Shown here in pieces: positions 6,913-11,820 of a stretch of 11,820 nt of DNA. Position 1 is the stretch's first letter. Each line of letters begins with the position of its first letter. The notes under the pieces are model-generated. The model was not told the origin of the DNA. It ran no database searches and saw only the letters and a program-made list of their open reading frames with translations. The position numbers and the translations under genes were made by a program. Source of the DNA: CAZHPY01 sp964534705 (GTDB lineage: Bacteria > Omnitrophota > Gorgyraeia > 2-01-FULL-45-10); contig CAZHPY010000052.1 of NCBI GenBank assembly GCA_964534705.1, positions 1-11,820 on the forward strand, read 5' to 3'.

Positions 6913-8676
6913 ATGTTAAGGACGCATACATGTTCGGAATTGAACGAAAAGAATATAGGTAAAACAGCGAAGCTGTGCGGATGGGTGGCAAGCCGCAGGG
7001 ACCATGGCAGCCTTATTTTTATAGACCTTAGGGACGGCTATGGCATAACCCAGATAGTTTTTGATCCCAAGACGCATCCCGCCGTCCATAAACAGGCGGA
7101 AGGCCTGCGTTCAGAATACGTGGTCATGGTCGAGGGCATAGTGGAATCCAGGCCCGAAGGGACTAATAATGAAAAGATACCTACTGGTAAAATAGAGATA
7201 AGGGCGCAGTCTCTCGAAATATTGAATAAGTCCGTCACGCCTCCGTTTGAGATCACCGATGCCATAAACGTTTCTGAAGAAGCGCGGTTAAAGTACAGGT
7301 ATCTTGATATCAGGCGCCCATCCATGCAGAAAAACCTTCGCTTGAGGCACAAGGTATGTAAGCTTGCCAGGGATTATTTCGACGAAAGGAATTTTGTCGA
7401 GGTCGAAACGCCCATACTTACCAAATCTACCCCGGAAGGCGCGCGCGACTATCTTGTGCCGTCCCGTCTTAATCCGGGAATGTTTTATGCGTTGCCCCAA
7501 TCACCGCAGATCTTTAAACAGATACTCATGGTGTCCTCGCTCGACAGGTATTTTCAGATAGCCAAATGTTTCCGCGATGAAGACCTGAGGGCCGACAGGC
7601 AGCCTGAGTTCACCCAGTTCGATATAGAGATGTCTTTTGTAACGGAAGAGGACATATACGAGCTTTCAGAAGGGCTGATGAAAAAAATATTTAAAGGCGC
7701 TATAGGGGCAGACCTGACGACGCCTTTCCCAAGACTGAAATATTCGGAAGCAATGGCAAGGTTCGGCTGCGATAAGCCCGATACAAGGTTCGGCATGGAA
7801 CTGGTGGAGATAACCAATCTCGTGAAGAATTGCCAGTTCAAAATATTCCAGGAAGTGATAAAAAAGGGCGGCAGGGTGATCGCGATCAACGCAAAAGGCT
7901 GCGGTTCCTATTCAAGGGGACAGGTCGACGAACTGATAGAGTTCGTTAAGGGCTACGGCGCGAAAGGCCTTGCGAATTTCAAGGTCGAAAAGGGCGCGCT
8001 GGTATCCCAGATAGATAAATTCTTTACAAAAGAGGAATTATCGTCCATAAATGAGACCCTTTCTACAAACGATGGAGACATGATATTTATAGTAGCCGAC
8101 GCCGAAAAAACAGCCTTTGACTCAATGGCTAACCTGAGAAAGCTCCTTGGGCGCAGGCTGGGCCTCATCGACGATAAAAAATTTGATTTTCTTTGGATAG
8201 TGGATTTTCCGCTGTTCCAATACAACGACGAAGAGAAACGATGGGAATCGGAACACCACCCATTTACTTCATGCCATCCAGACGACCTGTCGTTACTGGA
8301 ACACGGCAAGGACCTGCGTTCGGTAAAGTCCAGGTCCTACGACCTTGTGTTGAACGGCATGGAAATGGGTTCAGGCAGCATAAGGATACACGATAGGAAG
8401 ATGCAGGAACTAATATTTAAGACCATAGGCATAAGCGCCGAAGACGCTGCCGCGAGGTTCGGATTTTTACTCGACGCCTTCAAATACGGCGCCCCGCCGC
8501 ATGGAGGGGTCGCGTTCGGGCTCGACAGGCTGATGGCCATTTTTACCGGAAGCGAGTCGATAAGGGACGTCATAGCGTTCCCTAAAACGCAGAAGGCTTT
8601 TGATCCCATGTCAGGCGCCCCGTCCATCGTAGATGAGAAGCAGCTGAACGAACTGAATATAAAGATAAAAAAATAA
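6913..8676 (+). CDS. aspS: Aspartyl-tRNA synthetase, probably non-discriminating (Asp/Asn)
   Basis: This is a bacterial-type class II AspRS of 587 residues, the usual length. It has an N-terminal OB-fold anticodon-binding domain (about 1-110), the catalytic core with motif 2 FRDEDLRADRQPEFTQFD, the bacterial GAD insertion (about 280-400) and motif 3 GVAFGLDRLMAIF near the C terminus. The anticodon-domain specificity positions are His31 (RRDHG) and Gly83 (RPEG). These match the pattern of non-discriminating enzymes such as that of Pseudomonas aeruginosa, whereas Escherichia coli has Leu and Lys there. The enzyme may therefore also form Asp-tRNA-Asn for amidation by GatCAB. The ATG lies two bases after the hisS stop with AAAGGA (6901-6906) six bases upstream, and the stop shares one base with the next ATG. 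Confidence 0.96.
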   Translation: MLRTHTCSELNEKNIGKTAKLCGWVASRRDHGSLIFIDLRDGYGITQIVFDPKTHPAVHKQAEGLRSEYVVMVEGIVESRPEGTNNEKIPTGKIEIRAQSLEILNKSVTPPFEITDAINVSEEARLKYRYLDIRRPSMQKNLRLRHKVCKLARDYFDERNFVEVETPILTKSTPEGARDYLVPSRLNPGMFYALPQSPQIFKQILMVSSLDRYFQIAKCFRDEDLRADRQPEFTQFDIEMSFVTEEDIYELSEGLMKKIFKGAIGADLTTPFPRLKYSEAMARFGCDKPDTRFGMELVEITNLVKNCQFKIFQEVIKKGGRVIAINAKGCGSYSRGQVDELIEFVKGYGAKGLANFKVEKGALVSQIDKFFTKEELSSINETLSTNDGDMIFIVADAEKTAFDSMANLRKLLGRRLGLIDDKKFDFLWIVDFPLFQYNDEEKRWESEHHPFTSCHPDDLSLLEHGKDLRSVKSRSYDLVLNGMEMGSGSIRIHDRKMQELIFKTIGISAEDAAARFGFLLDAFKYGAPPHGGVAFGLDRLMAIFTGSESIRDVIAFPKTQKAFDPMSGAPSIVDEKQLNELNIKIKK

Positions 8677-9623
8677 TGGAAAAGGTCCTGAAGATAATAA
8701 AAGATTCGGAGGAAGCGCGCACCTTGTTCGGTACTCATGATGAAAACCTCAAGCTTATAGAAAAAGAACTGGGAGTAGCCGTTATTGCCCGTGGGACAGA
8801 GCTCAAGGTCCAGGGAGAAACAAAGGCTGTAGCCCTGGCCGAAAGGCTGCTCGAAGAGTTTATACTTACAATAAGGAATGGCGGCGTCATAAAGAAGCAT
8901 GAGCTGCTCTATGCGATAAAGTCCATCATGGACGATAAAAAGACAGACATCCACAGCATTTACTCCGACAAGATCGAGGTATCGTCTAAAAGGCAATTTA
9001 TTACCCCGAAGTCAAAGGGCCAAAAAGAATATGTCGATGCCATACGGCATAACGACATAGTTTTTTGCATAGGCCCGGCAGGGACCGGCAAGACCTATCT
9101 TGCCATGGCCATGGCGGTCAATGCCCTGAAAAAACAACTTGTGAACCGCATAATACTGGTAAGGCCTGCGGTGGAGGCGGGCGAGAGCTTAGGATATCTG
9201 CCAGGCGACCTCCAGGAAAAGGTCAACCCTTATATAAGGCCGCTTTACGACGCCTTATATGACATGATGGAGTCTGAGAAAATAAAAGATTGCCTCGAAA
9301 GAGGCGTCATAGAGGTCGTGCCGCTTGCTTACATGAGAGGGAGGACGCTGAACGATTCATTCATCATAATGGATGAGGCGCAGAACTCGACTCCCGAGCA
9401 GATGAAGATGTTCCTGACACGGCTGGGTTTTGATTCGAAGACCGTGATCACCGGCGACATAACGCAGAGCGACCTCCCGAGCAATAAGATCTCAGGGCTC
9501 GGAAACGCGCAATCTGTCCTTAAAAATATAGAAGGTATAAAATTTATCTACCTGAAAGGCGAGGATGTCGTACGTCATGAGCTTGTCCAGGAGATAATAA
9601 AGGCGTACGAGAGGCGTAGTTGA
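8676..9623 (+). CDS. ybeZ: PhoH-family ATPase (YbeZ/PhoL type)
   Basis: This 315-residue cytosolic P-loop ATPase is of the PhoH-like group that partners YbeY in ribosome and RNA maturation. An N-terminal KH-like segment (about 20-65, with LGVAVIARGTELKVQG) is typical of the YbeZ type. The Walker A motif is GPAGTGKT (133-140), Walker B is IIMDEAQ with Asp233 and Glu234, and the sensor-like ITGDITQSDLP follows. RPAVEAGESLGYLPGDLQEK is a strong family signature. The ATG overlaps the aspS stop (TAATG) and no Shine-Dalgarno is apparent, so it is probably translated by re-initiation. The next gene is ybeY, the usual partner. The HD-domain gene (yqfF/pgpH) found between them in Firmicutes is absent, and its place is taken by a repeat array whose first unit contains the stop codon of this gene. 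Confidence 0.95.
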   Translation: MEKVLKIIKDSEEARTLFGTHDENLKLIEKELGVAVIARGTELKVQGETKAVALAERLLEEFILTIRNGGVIKKHELLYAIKSIMDDKKTDIHSIYSDKIEVSSKRQFITPKSKGQKEYVDAIRHNDIVFCIGPAGTGKTYLAMAMAVNALKKQLVNRIILVRPAVEAGESLGYLPGDLQEKVNPYIRPLYDALYDMMESEKIKDCLERGVIEVVPLAYMRGRTLNDSFIIMDEAQNSTPEQMKMFLTRLGFDSKTVITGDITQSDLPSNKISGLGNAQSVLKNIEGIKFIYLKGEDVVRHELVQEIIKAYERRS

Positions 9624-9667
9624 GAGTTGAGAGTAGGGAGTTGGGAGTAGTGAGTAAGGAGAGTTGG
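9617..9667. repeat. Degenerate heptamer array (GAGTTGN / GAGTAGN)
   Basis: About seven heptamers run almost without a break from the phoH stop codon to the ybeY start. The units include GAGTTGA (9624-9630), GAGTAGG (9631-9637), GAGTTGG (9638-9644), GAGTAGT (9645-9651), GAGTAAG (9652-9658) and GAGTTGG (9661-9667). The first partial unit (9617-9623) contains the phoH TGA. As in the GTATTGN array at 1343, the final base varies most. The array is purine-rich on the + strand and contains Shine-Dalgarno-like GGGAG and AAGGAG. Confidence 0.75.
9656..9661 (+). promoter_or_regulatory. Repeat-derived ribosome binding site that decides the ybeY start
   Basis: AAGGAG is created at the end of the heptamer array and lies five bases before GTG 9667 (only two before the possible TTG 9664). 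A second AAGGAG at 9688-9693, inside the octamer array, lies 12 bases before an in-frame GTG at 9706. The first spacing is better, and the 9706 start would remove part of the first beta strand of YbeY. Confidence 0.5.
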
Positions 9668-10125
9668 TGACAAAGAGACAAAGAGACAAGGAGACAAGCA
9701 TAGTAGTGAAGAACCTGAATAAAAAATTCAGGATCAATGAAAAATTCATAAAAAAGACCGCAAAGGATATTTTAGGCATAATCCATAAGCGAAAAGGGCT
9801 GGAGATAGTCTTTCTAGGCGATAAGCAAATAAAGCCTTTAAATAAAAAATATAAGAAAAGAAATTCTCCAACGGACGTCCTGAGTTTCGAGCTCGGCGAA
9901 CTGGGGGAGATAATAATATCGTCCGATACTGCGCTGAAAAATTCGGAAATATTCCATACTTCATTCGAGGAAGAGATAGTTTTGTACGTGATCCACGGCA
10001 TCCTTCACCTTTTCGGTTACGACGACGGGACGGCGCGCGAGAAAAATAGGATGTCAAAAAAAGAAGATATTATTTTGGAGGATTTGTGCCAAGAAAACTT
10101 TTCGAAAGTTTTAATGCGGCGATAG
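9667..10125 (+). CDS. ybeY: Endoribonuclease YbeY (rRNA maturation factor)
   Basis: YbeY is a small metal-dependent RNase involved in 16S rRNA 3' end maturation and ribosome quality control. From GTG 9667 it has 152 residues, a normal length. NSPTDVLSFEL is the conserved core. The zinc motif HGxLHLxGYDH reads HGILHLFGYDD, with His110 and His114 kept and the third ligand position Asp120 instead of His. The first 11-12 residues (VTKRQRDKETS) are encoded by the octamer repeat array, and homology-like sequence begins at IVVKNLNKKFRIN. TTG 9664 and GTG 9706 are alternative starts. It follows phoH after a 43-base repeat-filled gap and overlaps the next gene by 40 bases, consistent with the conserved phoH-ybeY-dgkA order. 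Identity is sure, the exact start is not. Confidence 0.92.
   Translation: MTKRQRDKETSIVVKNLNKKFRINEKFIKKTAKDILGIIHKRKGLEIVFLGDKQIKPLNKKYKKRNSPTDVLSFELGELGEIIISSDTALKNSEIFHTSFEEEIVLYVIHGILHLFGYDDGTAREKNRMSKKEDIILEDLCQENFSKVLMRR
9669..9698. repeat. Octamer array (GACAARGA) inside the 5' end of ybeY
   Basis: The units are GACAAAGA (9669-9676), GACAAAGA (9677-9684), GACAAGGA (9685-9692) and a partial GACAAG (9693-9698). The unit of eight is not a multiple of three, so loss or gain of a copy would shift the frame of the upstream ybeY start but not of the internal GTG at 9706. The same repeat type, next to the same GAGTTGG heptamer, is at 6-42. Confidence 0.75.
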
Positions 10126-10787
10126 AGGGCTTCTTCTACGTCATAAAGACGCAGAGGAACATGCGTATTCACTTTTTGTCGGCGATACTCATATTGCTGC
10201 TGGGAATATTCTTTAACTTCTCGCCAAGTGAAATGCTTATACTGGCATTGACCATAACGCTGGTCCTTACCGCAGAAATGATCAATACTGCCGTCGAGCT
10301 TGTCGTCGATATAGTCGTCCAGATGGAATATCACCCCATAGCGCGCGTCATAAAGGACGTTTCGGCCGGCGCGGTGCTGCTAACGGCGATCAATGCGGTC
10401 ATAGTATTCTACCTGTTATTCGCAGGCAAGTTACCCTTCACCATTGAGGAGGGCATAATGAGGATAGGAAGGTCCCCGTGGCACCTTACGTTCATATCGA
10501 TAATAGTCGTCCTGGGCGTTACTATATTCGGCAAGATACTTTTACATAGCGGGACGCCTTTGCGCGGCGGCATGCCTTCAGGACATTCAGCCATAGCCTT
10601 TTCGATGTGGACGGTCATCGTCTTCCTGACGCATAATGCTATCGTAGCGATACTGGCATTCGTAATGGCATTTTTGATCGCGCGCCACAGGATAAAGGAT
10701 TCCATCCATACGATATGGGAAGTTGTCGCGGGCGGAGCGCTGGGAGTGCTTGCAACGACCCTTATATTCCAATTACTGCGCCACTAA
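10086..10787 (+). CDS. Undecaprenol/diacylglycerol kinase (DgkA) fused to a PAP2 lipid phosphatase
   Basis: This 233-residue integral inner-membrane protein has two domains. Residues 1 to about 115 are a DgkA-type lipid kinase with three membrane helices. It shows TQRNMRIHF, the catalytic signature EMINTAVELVVD (Glu64, Asn67, Glu71) and KDVSAGAV (Lys90), closest by eye to Gram-positive undecaprenol kinases. Residues about 130-233 are a PAP2 phosphatase with GTPLRGGMPSGHSA (His167) and Arg202-x5-His208-x3-Glu212 in place of the usual Asp. The classic KX6RP motif is altered to Lys150...Arg160. A plausible joint role is supplying undecaprenyl phosphate, by phosphorylating undecaprenol and dephosphorylating the pyrophosphate; phosphatidate or phosphatidylglycerol-phosphate substrates remain possible. 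The GTG start has GGAGG (10077-10081) four bases upstream and lies 40 bases inside ybeY. recO follows after one base. Confidence 0.9.
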   Translation: MPRKLFESFNAAIEGFFYVIKTQRNMRIHFLSAILILLLGIFFNFSPSEMLILALTITLVLTAEMINTAVELVVDIVVQMEYHPIARVIKDVSAGAVLLTAINAVIVFYLLFAGKLPFTIEEGIMRIGRSPWHLTFISIIVVLGVTIFGKILLHSGTPLRGGMPSGHSAIAFSMWTVIVFLTHNAIVAILAFVMAFLIARHRIKDSIHTIWEVVAGGALGVLATTLIFQLLRH

Positions 10788-10788
10788 T

Positions 10789-11544
10789 ATGCCTATACAG
10801 AAATCCGAAGCCATCGTTATAAGGCGGCAGGACCTTAGAGAGACCAGCCTTATCCTGACCTTTTATACAAAAGATTTCGGGAAGATCAAGGGGATAGTGC
10901 GGGGCGTCCGAGGCCCTCACGCCCAGTACGGCGGCGGGAGCCTTGAAATATTCGCCCATGACGAGATAGTCTTTTATGAGAGAAAAAAAGCGGATGTCTT
11001 TACGGTATCCCAATGCGATCTCCTGGAGTTCTTTAATCCTGCCAGGCAGTCATTGGAGAGGCTGGCATATGCGACCTACATGATAGAATTGCTTGATTCT
11101 GTCACTACTCTCAGCGATAAGAATACCGAAGTATTCGATCTTTTGTTAAACAGCCTCAAGCTTTTGTCGGGCGATGCGAGCGCCAGGCGCGTAGCGCGTA
11201 TATTTGAGATAAAACTGCTCGGCCTTCTCGGCCTCATGCCTACGCTTACGGAGTGCGCCTATTGCGGCGGCAAAGTGGATGCCAGCGCCAAATTCAGCAT
11301 AGCCCATGGCGGCCTCATCTGCAAAACGTGCATCGACAAGGACAAGAACGCGCTGCCCATAATGGCGGGGACGGTAAAGTTCATAGAGCATATCCGCAGC
11401 CTGCCGTTCGAAAAAGTGGAGCGCATCAAAGTCTCCAACGTAGTAGGCAAAGAGCTGGAGGCGACCCTTCGCAAATTCCTCGACTACCACATCGAGCGCC
11501 GCCTCAGATCCCTCGAATTCCTAAAAGAGATTGAAAAGTCATAA
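10789..11544 (+). CDS. recO: DNA repair protein RecO
   Basis: RecO is a mediator of RecF-pathway recombination that helps load RecA onto SSB-coated single-stranded DNA. The 251-residue length is typical. The N-terminal OB fold begins IQKSEAIVIRRQDLRETSLIL and continues through FGKIKGIVRGVRG. A helical domain follows, interrupted by a zinc finger with Cys156, Cys159, Cys178 and Cys181 (CAYC...CKTC). The frame is open upstream to 10723, but ATG 10789 is chosen because RecO homology begins there and the upstream part would lie inside the PAP2 coding region. The start is one base after the preceding stop with no clear Shine-Dalgarno, which suggests translational coupling. In Firmicutes recO sits near dgkA and era; era and cdd are missing here. 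It is the last recognisable gene of the operon. Confidence 0.95.
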   Translation: MPIQKSEAIVIRRQDLRETSLILTFYTKDFGKIKGIVRGVRGPHAQYGGGSLEIFAHDEIVFYERKKADVFTVSQCDLLEFFNPARQSLERLAYATYMIELLDSVTTLSDKNTEVFDLLLNSLKLLSGDASARRVARIFEIKLLGLLGLMPTLTECAYCGGKVDASAKFSIAHGGLICKTCIDKDKNALPIMAGTVKFIEHIRSLPFEKVERIKVSNVVGKELEATLRKFLDYHIERRLRSLEFLKEIEKS

Positions 11545-11566
11545 AGGTATTCCCTTCAACCCAAAC

Positions 11567-11745
11567 GGCGGTCCTTGCGGGGTCGCCTTCAGCGGACGGC
11601 AATTTGGATTAGGCATCCAAATTGTCTCGGAAAAATTTCCACAAAATTTTAACTTCTTTCAGGAATTTAAAATTTTTGCTATATCGCCATAAGGTGTGGA
11701 AATTTATTCAACGCCGCTTTAAGGCTGGACCCCGCAAGGCCCGCC
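11567..11745. repeat. 179-bp element bounded by 18-bp inverted repeats with nested arms
   Basis: The outer arms 11567-11584 and 11728-11745 are complementary at 17 of 18 positions and GC-rich. Inside are a perfect 10-bp hairpin (11600-11609 with 11615-11624, loop TAGGC), a second pair (11633-11642 with 11696-11705) and an AT-rich pair directly inside it (11643-11652 with 11667-11676). The left arm can also fold locally as an 8-bp stem with two G-T wobbles (11567-11574 with 11580-11587). The nesting suggests a branched RNA or a non-coding palindromic element. I see no direct target-site duplication at the edges and no coding sequence inside. Confidence 0.65.
11600..11624. repeat. Perfect 10-bp hairpin downstream of recO
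   Basis: CAATTTGGAT (11600-11609) pairs perfectly with ATCCAAATTG (11615-11624) around a five-base loop. No T-tract follows (TCTCGG), so it is not a standard intrinsic terminator. It is one arm within the larger 11567-11745 inverted-repeat element. Confidence 0.7.
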
Positions 11746-11820
11746 TGCGACTATTGTAGACAGATCGTATAAAACTTTTCTGCGCTTAGGCTATATCAGA
11801 TGCGGGTGGCATTGGGTAGC

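Larger units (their letters stand above)
11545..11820. other. Gene-free tail with nested inverted repeats
   Basis: The 276 bases after recO hold no supportable reading frame on either strand and no tRNA or rRNA that I can fold. Much of the stretch is organised as inverted repeats, listed separately. An AT-only stem pairs 11643-11652 with 11667-11676 and is followed by a T run, so it could serve as a weak terminator for the recO operon. I see nothing recognisable from about 11746 to the end of the window. Confidence 0.6.

Noticed and set aside
8337..8996. 219-codon open frame on the minus strand
   Set aside because: It lies wholly over aspS and phoH on the opposite strand, has no ribosome binding site or recognisable domain, and reads as a shadow of strongly coding sequence.
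9617..9698. Short tandem repeats as a CRISPR-like array
   Set aside because: Units are 7-8 bases and directly adjacent, with no unique spacers and no cas genes.
9492..10001. 169-codon open frame on the minus strand across the repeats and ybeY
   Set aside because: It is antisense to phoH and ybeY; its low-complexity serine/leucine and threonine stretches come from translating the repeats and the complement of ybeY.
10723..10788. Extension of recO upstream to an earlier start
   Set aside because: The added 22 residues lie inside the PAP2 coding region and are not RecO-like; the ATG at 10789 begins the OB-fold homology.
11567..11745. Insertion sequence, MITE or integron attC site
   Set aside because: There is no transposase or integrase, no visible target-site duplication at the edges, and the core attC bases are not in place; a degenerate MITE cannot be fully excluded.
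11740..11820. tRNA or start of another gene at the right edge
   Set aside because: The GCGGGTGGC stretch recalls the start of some tRNAs, but no D-arm consensus follows before the window ends, and all frames on both strands hit early stops.

Overview
The window is a compact stretch of bacterial housekeeping chromosome. All ten supported genes lie on the + strand, and only short gaps hold repeats or promoters. Codon use is uniform (many ATA isoleucine and AGG arginine codons) and I see no broken gene, transposase, phage gene or rRNA/tRNA. The source looks like an uncultured bacterial lineage. The codon habit, the short tandem repeat families and the phoH-ybeY-dgkA-recO order would fit a candidate phylum such as Omnitrophota, but that placement is a low-confidence inference.

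Left part (1-4883): a repeat patch and a 12-bp terminator hairpin close an unseen upstream unit. A strong promoter (TTGACA, 17 bp, TATCAT) then drives a CBS-less IMP dehydrogenase/GMP reductase relative of the GuaB3 type. An inverted pair of heptamer arrays separates it from dnaE, the replicative DNA polymerase III alpha subunit. This DnaE keeps a complete set of PHP metal ligands.

Right part (4884-11544): a second TTGACA/17/TATCAT promoter directly follows dnaE and probably drives an eight-gene operon: an unrecognised 155-aa helical protein, an HU/IHF-family protein, hisS, aspS, a PhoH-family ATPase (YbeZ type), the endoribonuclease YbeY, a fused undecaprenol kinase-PAP2 phosphatase, and recO. 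Most junctions overlap or are separated by 1-2 bases. The exception is the phoH-ybeY gap, filled by heptamer and octamer repeats that run into the ybeY coding start. The operon combines translation (two aminoacyl-tRNA synthetases), RNA processing and ribosome maturation (PhoH/YbeY), lipid-carrier supply for the envelope (DgkA-PAP2) and DNA repair and organisation (RecO, HU). The last four genes keep a reduced form of the order known from Firmicutes (phoH, yqfF, ybeY, dgkA, cdd, era, recO).

Tail (11545-11820): no gene is visible, but nested inverted repeats form a potentially structured element of unknown type.

I found no convincing undescribed multi-gene system. The best leads are the repeat arrays (especially the one supplying the ybeY start), the structured tail, the non-discriminating signature of AspRS, the DgkA-PAP2 fusion and the unidentified 155-aa protein.
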